Assembly: GCA_963823505.1 (NCBI GenBank)
Contig: CAWGLY010000005.1
Span: 1,364,001-1,428,000 of the forward strand
Reading direction: 5' to 3'
From: DATHZQ01 sp963823505
GTDB taxonomy: Bacteria; Actinomycetota; Acidimicrobiia; Spongiisociales; UBA5794
Length of the DNA stretch: 64,000 nucleotides
Shown here: piece after piece, positions 25,849-35,318 of the stretch
Layout of the letters: each line of letters starts with the position of its first letter
Numbering within the stretch: the first letter of the stretch is position 1
Made by a program: the position numbers and the translations under genes
The notes under the pieces: generated by a model
Databases searched by the model: none
What the model saw: only the letters and a program-made list of their open reading frames with translations
Told to the model about the DNA's origin: nothing

Positions 25849-26834
25849 GCGCCCTCCCTGCCGTTTCCGTGGTCATTCCCGTTCGCAACGAGTCGGCCGC
25901 CATCGGCGCCGCCATCGAGAGTGCCCTCTCTCAGGACTATGCGGGCGACATCGAGGTGGTGGTGGCTGACGGCCTGAGCAACGACGGGACGCGAGAAGTC
26001 GTCGAGGCGCTCGCAGCACGAGATGGCCGGGTGAGGCTCGTGGACAACCCGGCCCAGGTCACTCCTGCAGCCCTCAACGCCGCCATCGCGGCGGCGCACG
26101 GTGACATCATCGTCCGCTGCGATGCCCACGCCGTGCTCCCCCAGGGGTACGTAGGACGAGCCGTCGAGCAACTGAAGGAAACAGGAGCGGCAAACGTTGG
26201 GGGCGTCCAGCGGGCCGTCGGGGTCACCACCGTGCAGAAAGCCATCGCGATGGCAATGAGCTCCCCGCTCGGTGTCGGCGACGCCAGGTACCGCTACGGC
26301 GGGGCCGCAGGGGCCACCGACACCGTCTATCTCGGCAACTTCAGACGGTCGGCCATCGACGCCGTGGGCCTGTTCGACGAGAACCTGCGGCGCAACCAGG
26401 ACTACGAGCTGAACTACCGGCTCAGGGCGGCAGGAGAGACCATCTGGTTCGACCCTGGGCTGGTCGTCGACTACTCCCCCAGATCGTCGCTGGGCGGCCT
26501 GTGGCGGCAGTACTTCGACTACGGCGCAGGCAAGCGCCAGATGCTCCGCTCTCATCCCCGCTCGCTCCGCTGGCGACAGCTGGCGGCACCGGCGCTCGTG
26601 ATCGGCCTCGCCGGCTCGCTGCTCGCACCCCTCTTCGGTCCCCCAGGCTCTGCGCTCATCATCCCCGCGGTCTACGCCGCAGCACTGTTGACGGGGACGT
26701 TCAGCGAGCTGGTCCACCATCGGAACCGAGCGGCCTTCTTGTTCCCGGTCGCGGTGGCGACGATGCACATCGGCTGGGGCGTCGGCTTTCTCGCCGAGAG
26801 CCTCGGCATGGCTCCCGAGCCGGCCAGGCGATGA
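25845..26834 (+). CDS. Family 2 glycosyltransferase with C-terminal membrane segments (ExoA-like)
   Basis: The 329-residue protein starts at GTG 25845. The GT-A domain has SVVIPVRNESAAIGAAIESAL, the donor-binding VVADGLSNDGT and a metal-site DxD equivalent in IIVRCDAHAVLP, followed by NQDYELNYRL (the ED/QxY catalytic region). Three hydrophobic segments follow after ~250. This layout resembles ExoA-type enzymes acting on lipid-linked sugars at the inner membrane face. It is enclosed with DUF402 between the two inverted 99-bp elements and lies outside the main glycan cluster. Confidence 0.9.
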   Translation: MSALPAVSVVIPVRNESAAIGAAIESALSQDYAGDIEVVVADGLSNDGTREVVEALAARDGRVRLVDNPAQVTPAALNAAIAAAHGDIIVRCDAHAVLPQGYVGRAVEQLKETGAANVGGVQRAVGVTTVQKAIAMAMSSPLGVGDARYRYGGAAGATDTVYLGNFRRSAIDAVGLFDENLRRNQDYELNYRLRAAGETIWFDPGLVVDYSPRSSLGGLWRQYFDYGAGKRQMLRSHPRSLRWRQLAAPALVIGLAGSLLAPLFGPPGSALIIPAVYAAALLTGTFSELVHHRNRAAFLFPVAVATMHIGWGVGFLAESLGMAPEPARR

Positions 26835-26859
26835 CACCCATGGCTCAGCCGGCCCCGAG

Positions 26860-26958
26860 GACACTGCTGATCAACGTCAGTTCGCGCTCGTGACCGAGGT
26901 CGTGACCAGGCACCGTGGCGGACCCGCGAGCCCTCACGACGATTTGATCAGCAGTCTC
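26860..26958 (-). repeat. 99-bp palindromic element, copy 2 (inverted)
   Basis: Read on the minus strand it begins GAGACTGCTGATC and ends GATCAGCAGTGTC, like copy 1, with two substitutions over 99 bases. Its first 11 bases hold the last codons and stop of the glycosyltransferase at 26948-28006, so both copies sit at the 3' end of a gene in the same relative orientation. Confidence 0.8.
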
Positions 26959-28006
26959 CCAGGTAGAAGTCACGCACTGCCTGAGCCGGCCACTGGAACT
27001 GGTCGCGCACGACCGTGGCGACGGCTGCCGCGTCCGCAGAGATCTGTTCCGATCCCAGAACGAGATCGACTCCGCTGGCGAGTTCCATGGGGTCGCCGGG
27101 GGCTACCCAGACGATCCCGTCGAGATCACCGACGACCGCACGGCCGCCCGGCAGGTCGCTGGCCACCACCGGCACACCGGCAGCGAGATACTCGAGGATT
27201 TTCGTCGGGAGGGAGTCGTGGTAGTTCGGCACGTCGTGGAGAGGCGACAGGGCCACCCGGTGGGTAGCCACGATCGCAAGCGCTTCGTCGAGCGGCAGGA
27301 ACCCCGGCATGCGCAGATCGACACCGCCTGCCCTGGCCATGTCCTCGAGGGCGAACTGCAGCATCGTCCCGCACCGGCCGATCAAGGTGAGGTGGGGCCG
27401 GGCTGCGGAGAGCCCCACACCTTCGACGGCGGTCAGCAGGCCTCGAATCTCGGTGATGTCGCCCAGGTAGACCACACCGGACCGGTCGGTCGGTGGGACG
27501 ACATCCACCGTGACGTCGCTGAGGTAGTTCGGGAACACGGGATGCCGTGACCGGAACCGAGTGGCGTAGTTCGGCTCGGCGAGCGTCACTTCCACAACCC
27601 GTTCCGCGACCCGCAGGAAAGCGGCAGCACACCATGCGGCCATTGGGCCAAGCGGTCCGGGGAGCCACGGCTTGGTGCGAAGCTGAGCCGGGATGTCCTC
27701 GTGCACGTCGAAGACCACCCGCCGCCGCAGGACACCGGCGATGGCGGCAGCGGGGAGCAACTCGGGATCGTGGACGGATGCAACGTCGTAGTCGCCTGCG
27801 ATGATGCGGCGGCTTGCGGCCAGCGTCCGCCGCCACCGCGCCCCCTTCAGCAACTCGACGGTGATGCCATCGGCGTCGGCAGGACCTGGGCTTTGCGTGA
27901 GGTAGTGCACCGTGGCGTGGCGGCGAAGTGCTCCGATCAGCTTGAGCCGGATCCGCGGATCATCCGACGAATGCACCGAGGAGACGACGAGAACCGTGGA
28001 GGTCAC
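26948..28006 (-). CDS. Family 4 (GT-B) glycosyltransferase
   Basis: The 352-residue protein has a GT-B fold pattern: VVSSVHSSDDPRIRLKLI at the N-terminus, DVASVHDPELLPAA, and a C-terminal donor half with SPLHDVPNYHDSLPTKILEYLAAGVPVVASDLPGG, the EX7E-type motif of GT4. It overlaps the upstream dehydrogenase gene by four bases (ATGA), so it probably uses the sugar acid that enzyme makes, or a product of the same pathway. The final three codons (Asp-Cys-stop) lie inside the second 99-bp element. Confidence 0.9.
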   Translation of the reverse strand: MTSTVLVVSSVHSSDDPRIRLKLIGALRRHATVHYLTQSPGPADADGITVELLKGARWRRTLAASRRIIAGDYDVASVHDPELLPAAAIAGVLRRRVVFDVHEDIPAQLRTKPWLPGPLGPMAAWCAAAFLRVAERVVEVTLAEPNYATRFRSRHPVFPNYLSDVTVDVVPPTDRSGVVYLGDITEIRGLLTAVEGVGLSAARPHLTLIGRCGTMLQFALEDMARAGGVDLRMPGFLPLDEALAIVATHRVALSPLHDVPNYHDSLPTKILEYLAAGVPVVASDLPGGRAVVGDLDGIVWVAPGDPMELASGVDLVLGSEQISADAAAVATVVRDQFQWPAQAVRDFYLGDC

Positions 28007-29298
28007 AGAGGGACGACGTTGTCCCGTACGATGCCGGCCTTGCGGTAGGCGCCCCTCGTGTCGAGCACGGCAGGGACCTCGGCGGCGATGCGTTCGAGAT
28101 CGAGGCCGGGGTGGTCCGTGAGGATCGCAGCGATCGAATACTGGGCCAGCACATCTTCGGGACCAACGGGCGCAAACCCGTGACCGGCGATGCGGCTCGC
28201 CCCTACGAGGGGGTCGAGCACACCGATGGAGGCGCCACGCCCCTCGAGCTCGCGGAGGACCTCGATGGAGGCCGACTCACGGTCGTCGCCCACCCCGGGC
28301 TTGTAGGCGATGCCCACACCCAGGATGTGGGTGCCAAAGACCGGGAGACCGTGCTGATTGAGCAGCTCGGCGATCCGGTCTGCGGTGTACTTGGGCATGT
28401 GGGTGTTGACCTGCTCTGCGAGGTCGATGAAGCGAGTCGCAAACTTCGCCTCTCGCGCCCGCCAGGCGAGGAACTGCGGGTCGAGCGGGATGCAATGCCC
28501 TCCTACACCTGGTCCGGGATAGAAGGGTTGGAAGCCGAAGGGCTTCGACGAAGCGGCGTCGATGACCTCCCAGATGTCGATGCCGAGCTCATGGGCGAGC
28601 TGCGCCATCTCATTGATGAGACCGATGTTGACGGCGCGGTACGTGTTCTCCAAGAGCTTCGCCATCTCGGCGGTCTTGGCGGACGACACGGGGTAGATCG
28701 CATCGACAAACCGCTCATAGGCAGCCCTGGCAACCTGGGTCGAGGTCTCGCTCACCCCACCGACCACCTTGGGGATCTGGCCGGTCTTGATGTCCCGGCC
28801 CGGATCGACACGCTCGGGCGAGAAGGCGATGAAGACATCTTCGTCGAGGGTGAGCCCGCCCGCAGTTGCAGCAGGGATCAGGATGTCCTCTGTGGTGCCC
28901 GGGTACGTCGTCGACTCCAGTGCGATCAGCATCCCCGGGTGCACGACAGCCGCAACGGTTTCGGCGGCGGCTTTGATGTAGGACAGATCCGGCTCCCGGT
29001 TTCGCCCCAAGGGGCTCGGCACGCACAGGAACAGGGCATCAACATCGGCGAGAGCAGCCCGATCAGTGGTGACGGTCAGGCCGTTGGCGAGCGCATCACG
29101 CAACTCCTCATCGGAGACATCCTCGATGTGAGAAACGCCGGAGGCCAGCGTGGCCACATGCGACTCGGAAACGTCGAATCCGACGACCCGCAGCCCCCGC
29201 CCGACCATGGTCACCGCCAGGGGCAGCCCCACGTAGCCGAGACCGATGATGCCTCCGGTCCAGGTGGATTCGGAGAAGAAACGAGCGCGTTCTGACAT
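28003..29298 (-). CDS. UDP-sugar (GlcNAc/ManNAc-type) 6-dehydrogenase
   Basis: The 431-residue enzyme has the NAD site GGIIGLGYVGLPLAV (~15-29), VPSPLGRNREPDLSY, SPERVDPG, and catalytic Cys269 in GVGGHCIPLDP. The PDLSY and GGHCIP patterns place it with WecC/WbpA/TviB-type UDP-N-acetylhexosamine dehydrogenases that make uronic acids for surface polysaccharides, rather than with UDP-glucose dehydrogenase. GGGGGA six bases before the ATG is a good ribosome binding site. The exact sugar cannot be settled from sequence. Confidence 0.92.
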   Translation of the reverse strand: MSERARFFSESTWTGGIIGLGYVGLPLAVTMVGRGLRVVGFDVSESHVATLASGVSHIEDVSDEELRDALANGLTVTTDRAALADVDALFLCVPSPLGRNREPDLSYIKAAAETVAAVVHPGMLIALESTTYPGTTEDILIPAATAGGLTLDEDVFIAFSPERVDPGRDIKTGQIPKVVGGVSETSTQVARAAYERFVDAIYPVSSAKTAEMAKLLENTYRAVNIGLINEMAQLAHELGIDIWEVIDAASSKPFGFQPFYPGPGVGGHCIPLDPQFLAWRAREAKFATRFIDLAEQVNTHMPKYTADRIAELLNQHGLPVFGTHILGVGIAYKPGVGDDRESASIEVLRELEGRGASIGVLDPLVGASRIAGHGFAPVGPEDVLAQYSIAAILTDHPGLDLERIAAEVPAVLDTRGAYRKAGIVRDNVVPL

Positions 29299-29377
29299 GG
29301 AATTCCCCCGAAGGGTTGAGAAGCGTTGATTCTACCGGGCTGACCGCCCCCGCCAATAGGTCGCCTGACCTGGGCGG

Positions 29378-31261
29378 CTACATCCCTGCCTTGGAGAGTG
29401 CCCGATCGATGAACGATGCCATCTGACCACGTTCCACGAGCTGGTCGGGGCAGAACCGGTCGTTGGCCGGCGGATTGCAGCCCAAGGTCACTCCTGAGGC
29501 GGCCACCCGGTTGATGCTCTCCTCGAAGGGTGAGTCGTTGTCATCGACGAAGTAGTCGGTGTCGCCACCAGCGGTGTAACCGAAGGCACGATCGAGGAAT
29601 GCCGCCATCTGCTCCCGCGTCACTGGCTTGCTCGGGCAGTAGTTGCCGTTGCCACACCCTGACGTCACCCCGGCAGCGGCCATACGGTTGATGTCATCCT
29701 CGAAGATGGACGTGTTGTCGTCTGCGAAGAAATCTGTGTTCGTTGCCGGGAATTTGAAGGCCCGATTGAGGAACGCCGCCATCTGCCCCCTGGTGACCGA
29801 CCGCTGCGGGCAATACCGGTCGTTGCCGGGCGGATTGCAGCCCTTCGTCACACCGCGTTCCCAGATCTCGATGATCGATTCGATGTGCACGGAGTTGGCG
29901 ATGTCGGTGAAGGCGGGGCCCGAGTTGCCCGCGACCACCGTCGTGTCGAAGTAGATCGACTTGAGCCCAAAGGTGCTCTTGACCCATGAAGCCGGTTTCG
30001 CGACGGAGCTCGCCCCGTCGCTGAAGATCACCGTCTTGGCGCTGCCGGAGGTGTGCCGCTCGCTCACCGTGACGCTCGTGATGCTGCCGAGACCCAGTGC
30101 TGCAGCCACCGTGCTGTTGGCGACGTCGACGGTCCACGATGCACTCGGGTTGAAGACGGTCCCATCGACCGCCCAGTGATCGTCGACGCCCTGGTAGTAC
30201 GCCCGGTTGTCCCACCAACCCCACACCTCTTGGATGTTCTCGGTACGGCCACCCGACGACGAGGAGTAGTAGGCGCGCACGACGCCGTCGTTCGGTGCGT
30301 CTGGATGGGTGACCACGATGCCTGCCGTGGCGTTGACGGCGGTGATCCAATTGGATTGACCGTGACCCCAACCGACGTAGCGCTGATCGTATGTCGTGTC
30401 GCGGACATGGCACCATGCGGCACAGTTGTTGGTCGCCAGGTCGGCCCGGTAGATCTGAAGCTCCCTGGCGTACGAGCGGGCCGCCACGGCCTGCGCCTTC
30501 AGCGCTTCCATGCCACCTGCTGTGTCGCCCCAGTAGTAGGGCATCTCAGAGATCCCGAGCACGTAATCGTCCATTTGGAGCTCCGCCGAAAGGTCGAGCC
30601 CACCCTCCCCGCTGCGAACATGGAGCATGCCGCGCCCGTACTGGCATTCGCGGGCAACGCTCGGCGATACGTTCCAGTCCGTATTCGTGCATCCCACGAT
30701 CGCGATCTTGGTCACCGGATCGGCGTCGGACAGGTGGTCGTACCAGGACAGATCGAAGCTGCAGTCCCCTGCGGGCGTCTCGAAAGCGTTGCCGTCGCCA
30801 AGTGGATCGACGTAGAGGCTGCAGTTCTCGGGTCCCCGGATCTCCACGGTGCTGCCCACGGGGATCTCCCAGGAGGCGCCGCCTCGGGTGGCCGTGACGG
30901 GTGCGCCTGCTCCCGAGACGGCATCAACACGGAGTTGGAGCACGTCAAAGTCGAGTTCGAGGTTGACCCAGAGCGGGCCCGGCTCACTCAGCGAGCCCTT
31001 TCCCAGGGTCCCCGTCCCCGATGTCGGGTAGTAGTGCGCCAGGATCGCTGCGTACGACGACCCCTCCACACTCATGCCGTAGGCGCCGAATTGGGACATA
31101 CCCACGCCGTGGCCCCATCCGGAGCCCTCGAAGCGCACGTCGTCGTCGTCTGCCGCCGCGGCGGGAGGGGCCGACGCGACAAATGCTGCTGCGAACAGCA
31201 GGAGCGAGATGAGTGCGACAGTCCACCCCTCTGGGCGTCGCGTAAACGTTTGAGTCACCAT
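29378..31261 (-). CDS. Secreted SpoIID/LytB-type amidase activator with three C-terminal S-layer-like repeats
   Basis: The 627-residue protein has a signal peptide (~1-36) and a SpoIID/LytB-like domain (~43-340; GHGVGMSQFGAYGMS, ALKAQAVAARSYA, YYSSSSGG), a fold linked to peptidoglycan glycan-strand cleavage or amidase activation. At ~440-627 it carries three repeats of ~60 residues, each with a DDN/FxDDI helix, a GVTxGCNPP...YCP Cys pair and VTRGQMAAFLxRA. Those repeats resemble SLH modules and probably anchor it to the wall. It follows the M15 peptidase gene by 81 bases. The repeats are shared with two upstream proteins. Confidence 0.9.
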   Translation of the reverse strand: MVTQTFTRRPEGWTVALISLLLFAAAFVASAPPAAAADDDDVRFEGSGWGHGVGMSQFGAYGMSVEGSSYAAILAHYYPTSGTGTLGKGSLSEPGPLWVNLELDFDVLQLRVDAVSGAGAPVTATRGGASWEIPVGSTVEIRGPENCSLYVDPLGDGNAFETPAGDCSFDLSWYDHLSDADPVTKIAIVGCTNTDWNVSPSVARECQYGRGMLHVRSGEGGLDLSAELQMDDYVLGISEMPYYWGDTAGGMEALKAQAVAARSYARELQIYRADLATNNCAAWCHVRDTTYDQRYVGWGHGQSNWITAVNATAGIVVTHPDAPNDGVVRAYYSSSSGGRTENIQEVWGWWDNRAYYQGVDDHWAVDGTVFNPSASWTVDVANSTVAAALGLGSITSVTVSERHTSGSAKTVIFSDGASSVAKPASWVKSTFGLKSIYFDTTVVAGNSGPAFTDIANSVHIESIIEIWERGVTKGCNPPGNDRYCPQRSVTRGQMAAFLNRAFKFPATNTDFFADDNTSIFEDDINRMAAAGVTSGCGNGNYCPSKPVTREQMAAFLDRAFGYTAGGDTDYFVDDNDSPFEESINRVAASGVTLGCNPPANDRFCPDQLVERGQMASFIDRALSKAGM

Positions 31262-31285
31262 GCGAGCCTTATCGACGCGATGACG

Positions 31286-31320
31286 GTGGAGCTTGAGCGC
31301 TTTTTGCGCCAGAGCTCCAC
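31286..31320 (-). other. Intercistronic two-tier hairpin
   Basis: Outer stem GTGGAGCT/AGCTCCAC (31286-31293 with 31313-31320) encloses an inner GCGC-AAAAA-GCGC stem-loop on the minus strand. It lies between the M15 peptidase stop and the SpoIID-type ATG and could stabilize, attenuate or terminate the transcript. Confidence 0.45.
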
Positions 31321-31342
31321 GAACCTTACAGGAGCGAGGTGG

Positions 31343-33463
31343 TCACGCATCCAGCGTGGCCACGGCACGGACCAGGAAGCTCGCCATCTGGGCGCGGGTA
31401 ACGTTGTTCAACGGACAATAACGGTCATTCTTTGGAGGGTTGCAGCCCTTGGTGATGCCGGCCGTTCCCAGGATGTCGATATCGTTCTCGAAGGTCGTTC
31501 CATCGTCATCAACAAACAGGTCATCGCCGGCCCCGCCGTCGAGATCGAACCCGCGAACCAGGAACGCCGCCATCTGACCACGGGTGACCGTCGCTCCCGC
31601 GCAGTAACGATCATTGGCGGGCGGGTTGCAGCCCTTGGTGATGCCGGCAGCGGCGAGCCGGTTGATGTTCGCTTCGAAGACCGAGCTGTTGTCGTCGGTG
31701 AAGTAGTCCCTGGTCGTGTCCGGCAGGTCCAGTGCCCTGTCCAGGAACGCCGCCATCTGACCCCTGGTCACGTTGCGTCCCGGGCAGTACGCATCGTTGA
31801 CAGGCGGGTTGCACCCTGCCGTGATGCCATCGCCCCCGATGAAGTCGATGTCGTTCTCGTGCACGTTGTCTTCGTCGTCGCGAAACAGGCCGTCGTAGTC
31901 GTAGACGTAGGCGTCGCTCGGGCAGGTGTAGCCGGCGGGTGCGAACCACGAAGTGAGTGACGCCCCGGCGAGCGGGGTATTGCCGAGACGGATGGTGAGC
32001 TTGCCCCCGCTCGTCAGCAAAAAGAGGTCGTCCCTCCCGTCGCCGTCGTAGTCGTTGACGGCGAGGTCGGTGAGACCTGAAGGCGTCGCCAGCGGCAAGG
32101 ACTCGGCGACGGCGGCGTACCCGTTGCCCAGGATGGCCAGTGTCCCGCCGCCGAGGACGTAGAGGTCGGGACGCCCGTCGAGGTCACGATCGCCGATGGC
32201 GAAGTGCGAGTCGAGCGCACCGCCAACGGGGACGTCACCCGTCATGAGCTGTGACGTGTAGCCACTCGCCCCGTCCCATACCTCAATGGAGGTGGCGTCC
32301 GACGCACGCCGCACCACCAGGAGGTCGACGGCTCCATCGCCGTCGTGGTCGGCGACGAGGTATACGTCGTCAGGCTGCGGAACGACCCCGGTGGTGATTT
32401 CGACGCTCTTTTTGAAGTCCTCGGAGCGCAACACCACCTGGATCGCGATCTTCTTCTCCGACGTATCGAGCAGCCAGAGATCGGTGCGGCCGTTCTGCTC
32501 GTGGTCACCGAACAGTACGGTCCGCCCGTCGAAGTCGACGTCCTTGATCACCGTGCGGCCAACGGAGCACCACTGGTGCAAACGATGGGTGCGGGAATAG
32601 TCGAGCTGCAGCCCGTATGCCCGCTGTGCGACCTCGTAGACATCCGCAAGCCCGTTACCTGTGGCGTCGGTGACCACGTAGCGCCGCTCGTCGTCCAGCG
32701 CACCGTACGGCGGTGTATACGTCGCAACCTGGCTGGTGAAGTTCGCTGTGCTGGTCGCGACGGCATGGTCGTCCGGCGGGGCGCCGTATCCGGGGGTCGC
32801 GCCCGGGCCCATCCACGAGAAGTGCATGGCGTCCTTGATGTTCTCCCAATCGCCACCCCAGCAGAAGCCGGCGTCGGTCCACGCCTTGACGAACCAGCCG
32901 GGCATGTCCGTGATCAAGACATTGTCGCCGCGATACGGGTTCGTCGTGCTGTTGACGTCGATGGCCGTCCCCAGACCGTGGTTGGAGATACTGAGCCCGC
33001 CCCCCACGGTGCGACTCGCAAACGCATAGGTGTGCTCGGGCCGGATCGCATAGAAGTTGCCTTTCGCCTGTTCGGCCGCAAGATTGGCCGTCACCAGCTC
33101 GAATGCAGGCAGCGCCCGCTCGTGGACGTTGACGACGTGGCCCCCGCTCATCGGCACGGTCCACCCGACGAGCTGGCCGCGGACGCTTCCGATCGAGCGA
33201 CCGAAGAAGTCGCTCTTGAACCCCCGGACCAGCTCGGCATCGGGGAGCCAGCCGGTCTGGGTCGCCAGCGGATTCGACGTCGACGGCTGCCCGCAGCCCC
33301 CGGACTCGTTGAACGCTGGATGGCCGATGCCTTCTTCGAGGGTGGCGTCGATCTCATTGCCTCCGTCACCGGTGGTCGTGTCGTCCTGAGCGATGGCGGC
33401 CGGCACGGTCGCCACGAGGGCAAGCAGCGACAAGGCGGCCACCCACCACCGCCGGTGCATCAC
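31343..33463 (-). CDS. Secreted M15 (VanY-type) peptidase with FG-GAP repeats and three S-layer-like repeats
   Basis: The 706-residue protein has a signal peptide (~1-25). The M15 zinc site is intact: His162 and Asp169 in SISNHGLGTAIDVN and His214 in DAMHFSW, so it should be a D-Ala-D-Ala-type carboxypeptidase or endopeptidase. Residues ~265-520 hold Asp-rich FG-GAP/VCBS-like repeats (DVDFDGRTVLFGD, DHDGDGAVDLLVV, DRDLDGRPDLYVL, DYDGDGRDDLFLL), probably a Ca-binding beta-propeller. Residues ~535-706 hold three repeats with GITxGCNPP...YCP...VTRGQMAAFL. It overlaps the upstream dehydrogenase stop (ATGA at 33460-33463), so it is translationally coupled to that gene. Confidence 0.92.
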   Translation of the reverse strand: MMHRRWWVAALSLLALVATVPAAIAQDDTTTGDGGNEIDATLEEGIGHPAFNESGGCGQPSTSNPLATQTGWLPDAELVRGFKSDFFGRSIGSVRGQLVGWTVPMSGGHVVNVHERALPAFELVTANLAAEQAKGNFYAIRPEHTYAFASRTVGGGLSISNHGLGTAIDVNSTTNPYRGDNVLITDMPGWFVKAWTDAGFCWGGDWENIKDAMHFSWMGPGATPGYGAPPDDHAVATSTANFTSQVATYTPPYGALDDERRYVVTDATGNGLADVYEVAQRAYGLQLDYSRTHRLHQWCSVGRTVIKDVDFDGRTVLFGDHEQNGRTDLWLLDTSEKKIAIQVVLRSEDFKKSVEITTGVVPQPDDVYLVADHDGDGAVDLLVVRRASDATSIEVWDGASGYTSQLMTGDVPVGGALDSHFAIGDRDLDGRPDLYVLGGGTLAILGNGYAAVAESLPLATPSGLTDLAVNDYDGDGRDDLFLLTSGGKLTIRLGNTPLAGASLTSWFAPAGYTCPSDAYVYDYDGLFRDDEDNVHENDIDFIGGDGITAGCNPPVNDAYCPGRNVTRGQMAAFLDRALDLPDTTRDYFTDDNSSVFEANINRLAAAGITKGCNPPANDRYCAGATVTRGQMAAFLVRGFDLDGGAGDDLFVDDDGTTFENDIDILGTAGITKGCNPPKNDRYCPLNNVTRAQMASFLVRAVATLDA

Positions 33464-35176
33464 GACGACTCGAGGCGGTAGACCGAGCCGCTCAGCGACA
33501 CCACGTAGAGGTTGCCGACGCCGTCCTCGCCGAACGATGCCAGCAGTGAGACGTTGCCGAGTGTCGAGGTCCAGTCGGTGCGTTCCGTTGCAACCCCGTC
33601 CACCAAGCGGAAGCTTCGAATCCAGCCTGCGGAAAAGTCGCCGTAGAAGTACACGCCGACCAGCCGATGCAGGCCGGGGTCATCGCCGCGGTACACCCGC
33701 CCACCGGTCACGGAGCTGCCGTCGGGATGGGGGTATTCGAGGACGGGGAACGTGAGACCCGCCGTGGCACACGTGGCGTCATTGCCGGTGCAGCGTGTGC
33801 CCTCGAAGGTTCTCCAACCGAAGTCGGTCCCCGCAGCCGTCGTGACATCCACGACGTCGATTTCCTCGATGGCGCCCTGCCCCACATCGCCGATGTAGAG
33901 GTCGTCACCGTCGAAGGCAAAACGCCACGGGTTGCGCAGTCCGTACGCCCAGATCTCGTCGGCCCCTGCCGCACCGACAAACGGATTGTCCCCAGGGACC
34001 GCATAGGGCTTGGCACCGTCCATGTCGATGCGGATCATGCTGCCCAGGAGATTGTTGATGTTGTGGGCATTGTTGCCGGGATCGTTCCCTCCCCCGCCGT
34101 CGCCGAACCCGAGGTAGAGATACCCGTCGGGGCCGAACTCGATCAGCCCGCCGTTGTGGTTGGTCGCCGGCTGGGCGACCTCGAGGATCACGGTCTCCGC
34201 CGTTGAGGCGACGTTGTCGTTCGCCGAAACTGCGTATTCGGCGAGCACGGACATGCTTTCGCGAGTAGTACACGAAGAACCGGCCGTTGGTGGCGTAGTC
34301 GGGATGGAACGCCATCGACAGCAGGCCCCGCTCACCCTGGTCGAACACCTTGGTGCTGATGTCGAGGAACGGGGTCGGCAGCACCGCGCCGTCCTCGAGC
34401 ACTCGGATCGTGCCGCCCTTCTCGACGATGAAGAGCCGGTCGTCGCCTGCGGGGGCCGTGACGTGGATCGGTGACGTCAATCCCGTGGCGACGGGTGTCA
34501 GCGTCGGGCTCACCGCAGGGGGCGGCACGATCGGGTCGAGCCCTTCGGCCCGCTGCAGAAAGGCTGCCATCTGGCCCCTGGTGACGAAGCCATCGGGGCA
34601 GAACCTGTCGTTGTCAGGCGGGTTGCAGCCCTTGGTGACGCCGGAGACGTACAACCGGTCGATGTCGCCCTCGAAGATGCTGCCATCGTCGTCGATGAAA
34701 TGATTGCCCGTACCCGGGTCGTCGTAGTCGTACGCGCGAACCAAGAACGCCGCCATCTGCCGTCTCCTGATCGAAGCGTTGGGGCAGAACTCGTCGTTGT
34801 CCGGTGGGTTGCAGCCCTTGGTGATGCCGGCCGCGGCCAGCTTGTTGATGTCCGCCTCGAATGTGGTGCCGTCGTCGTCGGTGAACCAGTTCTGGCCCCC
34901 GTCGTCGGTGAGCCCGAGGGCACGGACGAGGAAGGCCGCCATCTGGCCCCTGGTGACCAGCTCGGTCGGGCAGAATCGATCGTTTGCCGGTGGGTTGCAG
35001 CCTTTGGTGATGCCGGCGGCCGCAATGGCCTCGATGCTTGGCTCGAAGATGTTGCCGTCGTCGTCCACGAACGTCCCACCGGGTGGGAGGTCGGCGGCGG
35101 CAGCCGTCACCGTCACACCGGCGAGCAGTGCGAAGACGAGCATGATCACGGTTGGGAAGCGTTGATAACTCGACAC
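33460..35176 (-). pseudogene. Secreted PQQ-type glucose/sorbosone dehydrogenase with N-terminal S-layer-like repeats, apparently frameshifted
   Basis: From GTG 35176 (or ATG 35143) it has a signal peptide and three ~60-residue repeats (GITKGCNPPANDRFCP...VTRGQMAAFLVRA). A beta-propeller follows: LTSPIHVTAPAGDDRLFIVEKGGTIRVL, then GERGLLSMAFHPDY, then RFFVYYS. There the frame degenerates (~34254-34266), and the +1 frame continues correctly (SVLAEYAVSAND, NHNGGLIEFGPDGYLYLGFGDGGGGNDPGNN, GLRNPWRFAFD) to the stop at 33460. The joined protein would be ~571 residues of the GSDH family. Unlike its neighbours, the repeats are N-terminal. One extra or two missing bases explain the break; it could be an assembly error. 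Confidence 0.8.
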
Positions 35177-35318
35177 GACGCAGGAGGCTACCGACGTCCG
35201 GATATTGCGCAACCCGTCCGCGGCTTCGGCGGGTGCAGGCATCGGCGACGGGATGCCGGAGGCCTGCTGCCGCTGGGTCTCGTAGGATGCCGCCGGAACG
35301 ACCAAGGCAGACCAGCGC

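Noticed and set aside
25159..26958. Integron attC sites enclosing a gene cassette
   Set aside because: The conserved attC core boxes are not present, the two sites are in inverted rather than direct orientation, and no integrase is visible.
31262..31342. Cyclic-di-AMP riboswitch before the SpoIID-type gene
   Set aside because: The gap of 81 bases is too short for the ydaO architecture, and only a simple two-tier hairpin is seen.
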